A DNA stretch of 32,768 bases from Flavobacteriales bacterium (GCA_026196775.1 JAPHUD010000008.1:1-32768); one strand, 5' to 3'; counted from the first letter of the stretch, positions 15,770-24,409 are shown. Numbers and translations are program-made. Notes: generated from the letters alone by a model not told the origin.

Positions 15770-15777
15770 CAAATATA
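15770..15777 (-). promoter_or_regulatory. Candidate internal promoter of the sugar island
   Basis: The minus strand reads TATATTTG, a perfect -7 match, abutting the stop of the WbpB-like gene and 94 bases before the dehydrogenase ATG. It would divide the nine-gene run into two transcription units. The -33 element is not clear. Confidence 0.4.
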
Positions 15778-16809
15778 TTATTTTAAAACTGAACTATCTC
15801 TAAGTTCGTAAATTCTTTCTATTATTTCTACTACTTTCAATCCTTCCAAAGCATTGGTTGTTGCAGTAGTTCTGCCTCTTAAAGTATCTACAACATTTTC
15901 AATAATATAATGGTGATTGGCTGCAGAACCTTTATAAGGACCATAATCATTAGGAGGATTTGCTGCTTCAAGTTGAGGCATTTCATAACCATCAATATTG
16001 CAAACTTCAACCTCATTCATGTACTGACCACCAATTTTCACACTTCCTTTTTCTCCAATAATGGTAATGCTACTTTCTAAATTTTGTGTAGCAACTGCTG
16101 TTGAGTAATTTAAACAGCCCATACCACCTTCAATAAAATCAAAGCTTACAAAACCAGAGTCTTCAAAATCGGTAGAATCTTTGTGAGTAAAATCTTTAAA
16201 CTTTGCTTGTATATTGGTAATGTCACCAAACAGCCAATACATGATATCTATAAAGTGAGAGAATTGAGTAAATAATGTACCACCATCTAAATCTTGCGTT
16301 CCTTTCCAACCACCTTTTTTGTAGTAACGACTATCTCTGTTCCAATAACAGTTTAACTGAACCATAAAAATTTCACCTAATACTTTTTTTTCTACTAAAT
16401 CTTTTATCCAAACAGAAGGAGGGGAGTAACGATTTTGCATTACAGCAAATACTTGTTTATGATTTCTTAGTGCTTTATAAATTACTTTTTCGCATTTTGC
16501 TTTAGATAAGCCAATAGGTTTTTCAACTACTACGTGTAGGTTATAATCTAATGCTAATGAAGCTTGATCGGAATGTAAACCATTTGGTGTACAAATATTT
16601 ACAACATCTACTTCAATCCCTGATTTTAAAAAATCTTCTAATGAATTAAAAAAAGGTACGTCATATTTTTCAATACCTAAGTTTTCTTTCGGAGCTAAAT
16701 CACAAAGCGCTACTAATTCTGCTTCCGGATTGCCAATTATCATTTCAGCATGTCGTTTACCAATGTGCCCGCAGCCTACAACAGCAAATTTTATCTTGTT
16801 TTCAGTCAT
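15778..16809 (-). CDS. WbpB/WlbA-like UDP-GlcNAcA 3-dehydrogenase (Gfo/Idh/MocA family)
   Basis: The 343 residues have the N-terminal NAD-binding loop VGCGHIG (11-17), the family's EKPIGLSK (Lys97) and the C-terminal alpha/beta domain with DGGTLFTQFSHFIDIMYWL, whose His is the expected catalytic residue. The MQNRYSPP and WNRDSRYYKKGGWKGT stretches are characteristic of the WbpB/WlbA group, which oxidises C3 of UDP-GlcNAcA to the 3-keto form. The next step needs a DegT-type aminotransferase (WbpE/WlbC), which is not present in this window. The gene begins 2 bases after the acetyltransferase stop, so the two are tightly coupled. Confidence 0.87.
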   Translation of the reverse strand: MTENKIKFAVVGCGHIGKRHAEMIIGNPEAELVALCDLAPKENLGIEKYDVPFFNSLEDFLKSGIEVDVVNICTPNGLHSDQASLALDYNLHVVVEKPIGLSKAKCEKVIYKALRNHKQVFAVMQNRYSPPSVWIKDLVEKKVLGEIFMVQLNCYWNRDSRYYKKGGWKGTQDLDGGTLFTQFSHFIDIMYWLFGDITNIQAKFKDFTHKDSTDFEDSGFVSFDFIEGGMGCLNYSTAVATQNLESSITIIGEKGSVKIGGQYMNEVEVCNIDGYEMPQLEAANPPNDYGPYKGSAANHHYIIENVVDTLRGRTTATTNALEGLKVVEIIERIYELRDSSVLK

Positions 16810-16811
16810 TA

Positions 16812-17387
16812 TTATTGTATTTTAATTACCTGATTGTTTTCTAATTTATATTTTTCATCACTTTCCGGACAAACAGCCAACCCATTTTCATCAAAATTTA
16901 AACGATGTCCATATTCGCTAACCCAACCTAATTGTTTTGCTGGATTTCCTACCCATAAAGAGTAAGCAGGGATATTTTTAGTCACTACTGCTCCAGCTCC
17001 AATAAAAGCATACGCTCCAATATCATGTCCGCAAACTATAGTAGCATTAGCACCAATAGAAGCTCCTTTGCCCACGTGTGTTTTTAAATAATCGTTTCTT
17101 CTGTTCACAGCACTTCTTGGGTTAATTACATTAGTAAAAACCATAGATGGTCCTAAAAAAACATCATCATCGCAAGTAACACCTGTGTAGATAGACACAT
17201 TGTTTTGTACTTTAACATTATTACCTAAAACTACCTCTGGAGAAATGACAACATTCTGACCAATATTACATCGCTCACCAATTATACAATTAGGCATGAT
17301 ATGAGAAAAGTGCCATATTTTGGTGTCTTTACCAATTTTACAGCCTTTATCAATAACAGCAGTCTCATGAGCGGAATAATCTTTCAT
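16812..17387 (-). CDS. WbpD/WlbB-like UDP-3-amino-GlcNAcA N-acetyltransferase
   Basis: The 191 residues form a left-handed parallel beta-helix acetyltransferase. Hexapeptide repeats run from about residue 8 to 150 (for example IGKDTKIW, IGERCNIGQNV, LGNNVKVQNNV, IGANATIV, IGAYAFIGAGAVV), followed by the acyl-CoA-binding VGNPAKQLGW. The N-terminal WHFSHIM and the loop NPRSAVNRR are features of the WbpD/WlbB group, which acetylates the 3-amino group of UDP-GlcNAc3NA to give the 2,3-diacetamido uronate. It ends 2 bases before the WbpB-like gene, the enzyme two steps earlier in the same pathway, and this supports the assignment. Confidence 0.88.
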   Translation of the reverse strand: MKDYSAHETAVIDKGCKIGKDTKIWHFSHIMPNCIIGERCNIGQNVVISPEVVLGNNVKVQNNVSIYTGVTCDDDVFLGPSMVFTNVINPRSAVNRRNDYLKTHVGKGASIGANATIVCGHDIGAYAFIGAGAVVTKNIPAYSLWVGNPAKQLGWVSEYGHRLNFDENGLAVCPESDEKYKLENNQVIKIQ

Positions 17388-17398
17388 TGATTAGTAGT

Positions 17399-18406
17399 TT
17401 ATTTTTTTATATAATTATTAAAGTTCTTGTGTTCTACCTTTGTTAATTCTTCTTGAGAAAGGTTTTTGAAATATTCGTAAGTAATTTTTAATCCTTCGGC
17501 TCTACTAACTTTCGGTTCCCAACCTAATATCTTTTTAGCCTTATCAATATTAGGCTGACGTTGCATTGGGTCGTCTTTTGGTAAACCTTTGAAAGTAATT
17601 TTTTGGGTTGTGCCTGTAAGTTTTATAATTTCTTCGGCAAACTCTAAAATGGTAATCTCATCAGGATTTCCAATGTTTACGGGTTCTGCATAATCACTAA
17701 AAAGCAATCTGTAAATTCCTTCAATTAAATCATCTACATAACAGAAAGAACGCGTTTGGTTACCTTTTCCAAAAACCGTTAAATCCTCTCCACGCAATGC
17801 TTGTCCGATAAAGGCCGGTAAAACTCTACCGTCATTCAATCTCATTCTGGGGCCGTAAGTATTAAAAATTCGTACAATTCTGGTTTCTACACCGTGGTAT
17901 CTGTGGTAAGCCATGGTTATTGCTTCCTGAAATCTTTTTGCTTCATCATAAACTCCTCTCGGTCCTATAGGGTTTACATTTCCGTAATACTCTTCTGTTT
18001 GTGGATGAACCAATGGGTCACCATACACTTCTGAAGTAGATGCAATAAGCATTCTAGCATTTTTGTTTTTTGCCAATCCCAATAAATTATGTGTTCCTAA
18101 AGAGCCTACTTTTAAGGTTTGTATAGGAATTTTTAAATAATCGATAGGAGAGGCGGGCGATGCAAAATGAAGGATATAATCTAACTTTCCGGGAACATAA
18201 ACATAGTTGGAAACATCATGATGATAAAACTCAAAATTTTCTAAAGGAAAAAGATGCTCAATGTTTTTAATATCTCCGGTTATTAGGTTATCCATACCAA
18301 TTACATGAAAACCTTCGTTGATGAATCTATCGCACAAATGGGAGCCTAAAAAACCTGCTGCTCCGGTAATTAAAACTGTTTTTTTAGTTGAAGGTTGTTG
18401 GTTCAT
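17399..18406 (-). CDS. uxs: UDP-glucuronate decarboxylase (UDP-xylose synthase)
   Basis: The 335-residue extended SDR converts UDP-glucuronate to UDP-xylose through a 4-keto intermediate. It has the NAD loop GAAGFLG (15-21), [11 protein letters not shown] at 80-90, STSEVYGDP with catalytic Glu126, and [11 protein letters not shown] with Tyr153 and Lys157, all strongly conserved in UXS. The C-terminal [14 protein letters not shown] is also typical. No UDP-glucose dehydrogenase is seen here, so UDP-GlcA must come from a gene elsewhere. It lies 11 bases upstream of the WbpD-like gene and 13 bases after the NlpC/P60 gene, clearly in one operon. Confidence 0.93.
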   Translation of the reverse strand: MNQQPSTKKTVLITGAAGFLGSHLCDRFINEGFHVIGMDNLITGDIKNIEHLFPLENFEFYHHDVSNYVYVPGKLDYILHFASPASPIDYLKIPIQTLKVGSLGTHNLLGLAKNKNARMLIASTSEVYGDPLVHPQTEEYYGNVNPIGPRGVYDEAKRFQEAITMAYHRYHGVETRIVRIFNTYGPRMRLNDGRVLPAFIGQALRGEDLTVFGKGNQTRSFCYVDDLIEGIYRLLFSDYAEPVNIGNPDEITILEFAEEIIKLTGTTQKITFKGLPKDDPMQRQPNIDKAKKILGWEPKVSRAEGLKITYEYFKNLSQEELTKVEHKNFNNYIKK

Positions 18407-18419
18407 GGATTGAGTTTTT

Positions 18420-19199
18420 TCAAATTATTCGTTTAATAATTCTAAGTTTATGCGAATACCTGTTGGTTTCTGCATTAAAAATTCCCTGATGGTCTATACT
18501 GTCAATTCTTACTTTTCCTGAGGCATGTATAATTTTATTATCGCTAAGCATAATGCCCACGTGAATAATTTTTCCTTCTTCATTATCAAAAAAAGCTAAA
18601 TCACCACTTTCTGATTCTTCAATAAAACTAAGGGTTTGCCCCATATTTGCTTGTTGATAAGCATCTCTAGGCAATTTAAAACCTATGCTTTTATAAATTA
18701 CTTGAGTAAAACCAGAACAATCAATTCCAAAAGGAGAACGACCTCCCCATAAATAAGGTGCATTTAAAAATAACAACACGTGGTCGGCAATTAGTTCTTT
18801 TTTTGGTGTTGATGGCAAAAGTTCACTTCCATCATAATCAAATTCAATATCAGAAAAGTGAACCTTTTTATTGTTGAAATTAGGAAGCGTACTGCCAATA
18901 ACTATAGGAGTTAGTTGGTTGGTAGTTTTATTTTTTACAATACTTAATAAATCTCCTGAAACAATTGGTTCAGCTTCATTTATAGCTTCATACGCTTCTT
19001 CAGAAATTTCAGTAACTTGTTTTTCATCAATCCAACATTCGTAGTTATCGTAAGCAGTTTTTATTTTTTTCCAACCTTTACGCTTTTCTTCATAAATAGA
19101 AAAAACTTCACCAAAGAGGAGCTGCGTTACCATCTCACTTTTATCGGAGGGTTCAGCTCTTCCCGGGACTACACTTAAACTACAAATGCCGTATTTCAC
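18420..19199 (-). CDS. NlpC/P60 (C40) peptidase with N-terminal SH3 domain
   Basis: The 259 residues combine an SH3b-like region (about 1-65, with the [17 protein letters not shown] pattern), a linker and a C-terminal papain-like NlpC/P60 domain. The catalytic triad is visible: Cys161 in IDCSGFTQ, His213 in IIHVGIM and His225 in IIHASG. Related enzymes (YkfC group) cut gamma-D-Glu-diamino acid bonds in muropeptides. There is no signal peptide or lipobox, so a cytoplasmic role in cell-wall peptide recycling is more likely than secretion. The start is GTG at 19199; no in-frame ATG precedes it. It lies between the thiolase (21-base gap) and UXS (13-base gap). Confidence 0.88.
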   Translation of the reverse strand: MKYGICSLSVVPGRAEPSDKSEMVTQLLFGEVFSIYEEKRKGWKKIKTAYDNYECWIDEKQVTEISEEAYEAINEAEPIVSGDLLSIVKNKTTNQLTPIVIGSTLPNFNNKKVHFSDIEFDYDGSELLPSTPKKELIADHVLLFLNAPYLWGGRSPFGIDCSGFTQVIYKSIGFKLPRDAYQQANMGQTLSFIEESESGDLAFFDNEEGKIIHVGIMLSDNKIIHASGKVRIDSIDHQGIFNAETNRYSHKLRIIKRII

Positions 19200-19220
19200 T
19201 ATAATTAGCGTTTAAATCTA

Positions 19221-20396
19221 TTATACATTTTGAATAACAATAGCAGAAGCTCCGCCACCACCATTACAAATTCCTGCGGCTCCTAATTTACCATTGTTTT
19301 GTTTTAATACATTGATTAATGTTACCACAATTCTAGCACCTGAGTTTCCCAGTGGATGACCTAAAGAAACCGCTCCACCATTCACATCTACTTTTTCCGG
19401 ATTTAATCCTAATTCTTTAATATTGGCTAAACCAACTACAGCAAAAGCTTGGTTTAATTCCCAATAATCGATATCTCCAACAGATAAGTTAGCTTTTTTC
19501 AATGCTTTTGGAATAGCCAAAGATGGTGCAGTTGTGAACCATTCTGAATCTTGAGCAGCATCTGCATAACTCACAATTTTAGCTAGAGGTTTTAACCCTA
19601 AGCTTTCCATTTTTTCTTTGCTCATTAAAATTAGGGCAGAAGCACCATCATTTAATGTGGAAGCATTGGCTGCGGTTACTGTTCCTTCTTTATCGAAAGC
19701 AGGACGTAAACCAGGAATTTTGTCTAACATTACATTCGTATATTCTTCATCTTTAGTAACTAAAATTGGATCTCCTTTACGTTGAGGAACTTCTACAGGA
19801 ACAACTTCATTATCAAATTTACCTGCATCCCAGGCCGCTTTAGAGCGATTGTAAGAAGTAATAGCAAAATTATCTTGCTCTTCTCTTGATATATTTTTTT
19901 CTGTAGCACATGTTTCGGCACAATTTCCCATGTGTTTGTTGGTATAAACATCCCACAAACCATCTCTAATCATCCCGTCTACCATGGTTACATTGCCTAA
20001 TTTTACTGAAGAACGAGCATCGTAATAATGAGGCACCATGCTCATGTTTTCCATTCCACCGGCAACTACACAGTCGTTATCTCCTGTCATAATAGATTGA
20101 GCAGCTAATGAAATGGCTTTCATACCTGAGGCACATACTTTATTTACAGTAGTTGCAGGAGTTTTCTTGTCTAACCCTGCAAAAATTGCTGCCTGACGAG
20201 CGGGAGCTTGACCAACATTGGCTTGCATTACATTACCCATAAAAACTTCATCAACATTTTCTGGAGCTAAACCGATTTTTTTTATTGCTCCGCTAATAGC
20301 TGCTGCACCTAATTTGGTAGCAGGTACGCTAGATAAACTTCCTAAAAAACTTCCTATTGGTGTTCTTACTGCAGATACGATATAAACTTCTTTCAT
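19221..20396 (-). CDS. Acetyl-CoA C-acyltransferase (thiolase)
   Basis: The 391-residue thiolase has the nucleophile Cys88 in NKVCASGMKA, the His347 motif GHPLGNSGAR and the second catalytic Cys377 in CNGGGGASA. The length and the ELNQAFA motif are standard. Such enzymes condense two acetyl-CoA to acetoacetyl-CoA or perform the reverse beta-oxidation step. Biosynthetic and degradative forms cannot be told apart here with confidence, though the overall pattern resembles acetyl-CoA acetyltransferase (AtoB/PhaA type). It is the first gene of the minus-strand run leading into the sugar island, 21 bases before the NlpC/P60 gene, so it shares a transcript with genes of unrelated metabolism. Confidence 0.93.
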   Translation of the reverse strand: MKEVYIVSAVRTPIGSFLGSLSSVPATKLGAAAISGAIKKIGLAPENVDEVFMGNVMQANVGQAPARQAAIFAGLDKKTPATTVNKVCASGMKAISLAAQSIMTGDNDCVVAGGMENMSMVPHYYDARSSVKLGNVTMVDGMIRDGLWDVYTNKHMGNCAETCATEKNISREEQDNFAITSYNRSKAAWDAGKFDNEVVPVEVPQRKGDPILVTKDEEYTNVMLDKIPGLRPAFDKEGTVTAANASTLNDGASALILMSKEKMESLGLKPLAKIVSYADAAQDSEWFTTAPSLAIPKALKKANLSVGDIDYWELNQAFAVVGLANIKELGLNPEKVDVNGGAVSLGHPLGNSGARIVVTLINVLKQNNGKLGAAGICNGGGGASAIVIQNV

Positions 20397-20434
20397 TTTT
20401 ATAGTGATTTTTAATGATTATTTTTATTACCCCA

Positions 20435-20442
20435 CGAAATTA
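20435..20442 (-). promoter_or_regulatory. Candidate -7 box for the thiolase-led operon
   Basis: The minus strand reads TAATTTCG, one mismatch from TAnnTTTG, 38 bases before the thiolase ATG. It is the only plausible promoter at the head of the nine-gene run. Confidence 0.35.
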
Positions 20443-20532
20443 GACTTTTTTCGTTAATTGAAAAGTGAAATAAAGCATAGTTTTGTTTTGAACATATTTT
20501 TTTGAGTTGGTAGATAATGGAGGTTAAAAAAG

Positions 20533-20540
20533 TATATTTG
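20533..20540 (+). promoter_or_regulatory. -7 box directly before the lipoprotein gene (leaderless type)
   Basis: TATATTTG is a perfect -7 match ending four bases before the ATG at 20545, with TTGG 22 bases upstream as a possible -33 element. The transcript would begin at or near the start codon. Confidence 0.5.
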
Positions 20541-20544
20541 TTAG

Positions 20545-20988
20545 ATGAATCTTGGAAATAATAAAAAGTCTAATGTTATAACTTTATTGAATTACATTAA
20601 AGCCTATGGTTTAAAACCTTTGATTTTTTTAATGTTATTTGTTTTATATTCTTGTAAAACTGTTCCAAAAGAAGATGTTTTGAAAGAAATGAATTTAAGA
20701 TGGGAAGAAAAAAAACATATTCAAAGAACTGGGCTATTTGGTCAAGATAGTCTGTTAATTAGAGATTTTGAATTACATTACGAGCGAGAAACAAAAATTG
20801 AAATTACTGTAGTTAATAAATACACTACTGAATATAAAAATGACAAATATGTTTTGTATTTATTTTCCCCAAAAATGGCAAGAGATATTTATGTGATATT
20901 ATGTGTTAAGAATAGTCAATTTATAGGATATTTTAATCATTTCCCAAATAGTCCATCAAATAAGTATGACATTAAAGTATGGGAATAA
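20545..20988 (+). CDS. Putative lipoprotein of unknown function
   Basis: The 147 residues begin with an unusually long basic/polar N-region (about 25 residues), then a hydrophobic stretch PLIFLMLFVLYSC whose Cys37 sits in a lipobox-like LYSC, followed by KTVPKE. The mature part is mixed alpha/beta with charged surface (DFELHYERETKIEITVVNKY). I recognise no family. The long N-region means the true start might be an internal codon, but the ATG at 20545 has a perfect -7 box right before it. It stands alone between the thiolase operon (divergent) and tRNA-Asp (convergent). Confidence 0.65.
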   Translation: MNLGNNKKSNVITLLNYIKAYGLKPLIFLMLFVLYSCKTVPKEDVLKEMNLRWEEKKHIQRTGLFGQDSLLIRDFELHYERETKIEITVVNKYTTEYKNDKYVLYLFSPKMARDIYVILCVKNSQFIGYFNHFPNSPSNKYDIKVWE

Positions 20989-21128
20989 TTATAGACGTGT
21001 AGATGTCGTGCTTTCTGTGAAGCTATGTAAAAAAATGTAGTTGCCACAAGCGATGAGCTAACATTCCTTAATTTGAAGTTAAGTCTTTATTTGTGTAAAT
21101 ATAAAGGTAGAAAAGTATTTTAAAAGCA
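20989..21128. other. Intergenic stretch without recognised gene
   Basis: The 140 bases between the lipoprotein stop and the tRNA terminator contain no convincing ORF or promoter. The first 70 bases are less AT-rich than the surrounding intergenic DNA, which may hint at a remnant or a small RNA, but nothing is identifiable. Confidence 0.4.
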
Positions 21129-21162
21129 AAACCCCTAAGGTATTGATACACCTTAGGGGTTT
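21129..21162 (-). terminator. Rho-independent terminator of tRNA-Asp
   Basis: A perfect 12-bp stem (AAACCCCTAAGG/CCTTAGGGGTTT) with a 10-base loop is followed on the minus strand by a T-rich tract (TTGCTTTTA). It lies 28 bases downstream of the tRNA. In the plus direction the tail is poor in T, so it would serve the lipoprotein gene less well. Confidence 0.85.
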
Positions 21163-21189
21163 CTGTAGTCTACAGCCATATAGACTATG

Positions 21190-21263
21190 CGGTCCGGACG
21201 GGACTCGAACCCGCGACCCCCTGCGTGACAGGCAGGTATTCTAACCAACTGAACTACCGGACC
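21190..21263 (-). tRNA. tRNA-Asp (GTC)
   Basis: On the minus strand the 74 bases fold as a complete cloverleaf. The acceptor stem GGTCCGG pairs with CCGGACC and is followed by discriminator G; the D-arm contains AGTTGGTTAGAA; the anticodon stem-loop CCTGC-CTGTCAC-GCAGG carries anticodon GTC (Asp); and the T-arm has GGGTTCGAGTCCC. The 3' CCA is not encoded and must be added after transcription. Confidence 0.97.
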
Positions 21264-21412
21264 TTTACTATTAAAGTAAATTTATTTTTTCTCTTTAATT
21301 AAAACAATGTTTTCAAAAAAGAGAAGAACGTTTTGATATCTAAAAAATATCTCCCTTTGAGGGCTGCAAATATACTTCAATTTTTAAATCTGCAAAAGAT
21401 TTTAAAAAAAAA

Positions 21413-22336
21413 TTACATCATTTTTGCTCTTTTTATCAAATAGCTCTGAAGGATAGAATTAAATCCTTGATTTACATCTGCTTCAACAAACTCAATTCCG
21501 AACTGCAAGCATTTTAATTTGAGCATATTTTTTCTTTTCTGCATATTTTCAATGTAATTTTTCTTCACATCGTTAGGATGAACCTTAATTTCTTCGCCAG
21601 TTTCTAGGTCGATGAACTGATAAGGACGGTTTTCAAACTCAAAATCTAGCTCTAATTTTTTATCGTAAGTATGAAAAAGAATTACTTCGTGCTTGTTGTA
21701 TTTTAAATGTTGCAAAGCAGCAAATAATTGTTCATCATCGGCAACGTTTTCCATCATATCGCTAAAAATTACCATTAATGATCTTTTATGAACGGTTTCT
21801 GCAATAGTGTGCAAAGCATTTATAGAGGATGTTTTGGTATTTTTCTTTGGCGAGTTAATTAAACTTTCCAATTCGTTAATAAGGTATTTATGATGTACAC
21901 TGCTCGATTTTGTTGGTGAATGAATGTCTAGTTTATCAGAAAAAACACTTAAACCAACAGCGTCTCTTTGTTTTTTAAGTAAGTTCATAAGTGCAGCAGC
22001 AGCATAAACAGAAAACTTAATTTTATTGAATTTGTCCGCATTAAAATCTATTTCAGGAAAATGCATAGAAGAAGAGGTGTCAATAATAATCTGACACCTT
22101 AAATTAGTTTCTTCCTCATATCTTTTTATAAAGAGTTTTTCTGTTCTTCCATACAATTTCCAATCGATATGTTTGGTAGATTCTCCAGTATTGTAAAGTC
22201 TGTGTTCGGCAAATTCAACAGAAAAACCATGAAAAGGACTTTTATGTAACCCCGTAATAAAACCTTCTACCACTTGTTTGGCAATAAGCTCCAGTTTAGA
22301 GTAAGAATGGATTTGCTGAAGGTCTATTTGATGCAT
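21413..22336 (-). CDS. DUF58 protein with von Willebrand A-like domain
   Basis: The 307 residues start with the DUF58 signature: FHGFSVEFAEHRLY, then HIDWKLYGRTEKLFIKRYEEE at 56-76. A vWA-like domain follows with the metal-site motif DTSSSM at 86-91 and the strand MVIFSDMMEN. DUF58 proteins usually lie beside a MoxR AAA ATPase and BatA/BatB genes in Bacteroidota aerotolerance operons, where they are thought to assist metal or complex maturation. Here none of those partners is adjacent. No membrane helix or signal peptide is visible, so this is the cytoplasmic short form. It is divergent from the symporter gene, sharing a 93-base promoter region. Confidence 0.9.
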   Translation of the reverse strand: MHQIDLQQIHSYSKLELIAKQVVEGFITGLHKSPFHGFSVEFAEHRLYNTGESTKHIDWKLYGRTEKLFIKRYEEETNLRCQIIIDTSSSMHFPEIDFNADKFNKIKFSVYAAAALMNLLKKQRDAVGLSVFSDKLDIHSPTKSSSVHHKYLINELESLINSPKKNTKTSSINALHTIAETVHKRSLMVIFSDMMENVADDEQLFAALQHLKYNKHEVILFHTYDKKLELDFEFENRPYQFIDLETGEEIKVHPNDVKKNYIENMQKRKNMLKLKCLQFGIEFVEADVNQGFNSILQSYLIKRAKMM

Positions 22337-22429
22337 TTTTTATTAATTGAAGAATGTTAATAATCAAAAAATCTAAATTAAGACTGTTTGAATAAACTTT
22401 ACTACTTTTCGGATTATTTTTTCAAAATT

Positions 22430-24226
22430 ATGTTAGCACTAATAGATTGGATAATTGTAGGATTGTTTTTATCACTTAGTCTTTATATAGGAATAAAGTT
22501 TAAGGGTAAATCGAGTGGGTCATTAACAGATTTTTTTCTTGCAGGAAGAAATTTGCCTTGGTACATAGCAGGAATTTCTATGGTGGCCACCACCTTTGCT
22601 GCTGATACGCCTTTGTGGGTGGCAGAGGTTATAAAACAAAATGGTGTTTCAGGGAATTGGCTTTGGTGGAATATGTTAATAGGAGGAATGTTAACTACTT
22701 TCTTTTTTGCTAAGTTGTGGCGTAAAGCCAATGTGTTAACAGAGTTAGAGTTTATAGAACTGCGATATTCAGGAAAAACAGCTAAACTCTTCAGGAACTT
22801 TAAGGCTTTTTATCTAGGTGTTTTTTTTAATTGCATTGTTATAGGATGGGTAAATGCGGCTATGCTGAAAATATTAATGTTGTTTTTAAATATAGACTAT
22901 CAAACAGCCTTTATTATTATAAGTATTTTATTGGTGTTTGTAGCCATTTATTCTTCTCTTTCGGGATTGCTTGGAGTTGCTATTACAGATGCAGTTCAGT
23001 TTGTATTGGCCATGGCAGGGTGTATTATTCTATCCATCATTATGTTGAATTCTGAAGAAGTAGGAGGTATGACAGGCTTACAAGAAAAATTACCAGCTTG
23101 GCGTTTTGATTTTTTTCCTAACATAGGTGATAATGTAGGTAGTAGCATTGGAACTTTTGGATTAACCATTGGGGCTTTTTTATCATTTGTAGCAGTACAA
23201 TGGTGGGCAAGTTGGTATCCTGGTAATGAGCCTGGTGGAGGTGGGTATATTTCTCAAAGAATGATGAGTACAAAAAATGAAAAAAATGCTGTATTGGCTA
23301 CTTTGTTTTTTCAAATAGCACATTATGCACTTCGTCCATGGCCATGGATAATTGTAGGACTTTGTGCGTTGGTAGTTTATCCTGAACTTACTCAACAGAA
23401 TGCAGGAAATGGATTTGTAATGGCTATGAGAGATTATATGCCAACAGGGTTAAGAGGATTAATATTTACTGCATTTTTAGGAGCTTATATGAGTACTATT
23501 TCAACACAATTAAACTGGGGAGCAAGTTATCTTACCAACGATTTGTATAAGAGACAATTAGAAGAAAATAAGAAAGAAATTAACCAACAAAAAATGGTTA
23601 AAGTAGGACGTGTTTTTACAGTAATGATAATGATTATAGCATTAATTATTACTTCTTTTATAGAAACCATAGATGGAGCAGCAAGGTTTTTAATAGCTTC
23701 ATCAGCAGGGCTGGGGGCAGTTTTAATTTTAAGATGGTATTGGAGTAGAATAAATATATGGAGTGAGATTAGTGCTACTTTAGCTCCTATATTAGGTTAT
23801 TCTATAGCTAAATTTTTAATTGCTCCTTTGTTTGAAAGGACTTGTAATGCAGGCAATCCATTTATTGATAATGAAGGCATATTGTTATTTACAACTGCTT
23901 TCACCACCATAATATGGATAACAGTAACATTTTTAACTCCAAAAGAAGAAGAAGCTACTTTAAAGAAATTTTATTTACAAGTAAAGCCACAAGGAGCTTG
24001 GAATAGTATTAGAGAAAAACTGGGAATGCCAAAAGAGAAATCTCAACTGCCTATGTTGTTTTTTTGTTGGGTAAGTGCGGTAATTTTAACTTACTCTACC
24101 TTGTTCTTTATAGGTAAATTGATTTTTCAGGAATATTTTGTGGCAATTGTTTATTTTATTGTTGCTGTAGTTTTTGGAATTTTACTGAGGTACTTGTTCA
24201 TTCATAGTAAAATATTTAACGATTAA
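22430..24226 (+). CDS. Sodium/solute symporter (SSS family)
   Basis: Counting from the ATG at 22430, the protein has 598 residues; a TTG at 22388 would add 14 polar residues and is less likely. About 13 membrane helices span almost the whole length. The N-terminal segment FFLAGRNLPWYIAGISMVATTFAAD, the SSLSGLLGVAITDAVQF stretch and the later ISTQLNWGASYLTND region are characteristic of the SSS family (PutP/SGLT fold). Length and the ending with two extra helices fit the larger Bacteroidota members. The substrate cannot be predicted (sugar, amino acid or carboxylate). It stands alone, divergent from the DUF58 gene and 183 bases before a lipoprotein gene. Confidence 0.92.
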   Translation: MLALIDWIIVGLFLSLSLYIGIKFKGKSSGSLTDFFLAGRNLPWYIAGISMVATTFAADTPLWVAEVIKQNGVSGNWLWWNMLIGGMLTTFFFAKLWRKANVLTELEFIELRYSGKTAKLFRNFKAFYLGVFFNCIVIGWVNAAMLKILMLFLNIDYQTAFIIISILLVFVAIYSSLSGLLGVAITDAVQFVLAMAGCIILSIIMLNSEEVGGMTGLQEKLPAWRFDFFPNIGDNVGSSIGTFGLTIGAFLSFVAVQWWASWYPGNEPGGGGYISQRMMSTKNEKNAVLATLFFQIAHYALRPWPWIIVGLCALVVYPELTQQNAGNGFVMAMRDYMPTGLRGLIFTAFLGAYMSTISTQLNWGASYLTNDLYKRQLEENKKEINQQKMVKVGRVFTVMIMIIALIITSFIETIDGAARFLIASSAGLGAVLILRWYWSRINIWSEISATLAPILGYSIAKFLIAPLFERTCNAGNPFIDNEGILLFTTAFTTIIWITVTFLTPKEEEATLKKFYLQVKPQGAWNSIREKLGMPKEKSQLPMLFFCWVSAVILTYSTLFFIGKLIFQEYFVAIVYFIVAVVFGILLRYLFIHSKIFND

Positions 24227-24409
24227 TGATAATTTTTAAATGTAGATTACACCACCATGTTGAACCTTTCAACACACAGAAAGATGATTATTTGGGAGTT
24301 ACATCTGACTGATTTAATAAAATAAAAATAAACAGATGAAATAATATTTTTTACTATTAAAGATTTTTTGTTTATTTGCATCTATAGAAAAATTTCTAAA
24401 ACAATAAAA

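Noticed and set aside
22388-22429. TTG start for the symporter
   Set aside because: The 14 extra residues are aromatic/polar and not typical; the ATG at 22430 starts directly before the first membrane helix.
24368-24409. TTG start for the lipoprotein at 24410
   Set aside because: It would put 14 residues before an already complete lipoprotein signal peptide.
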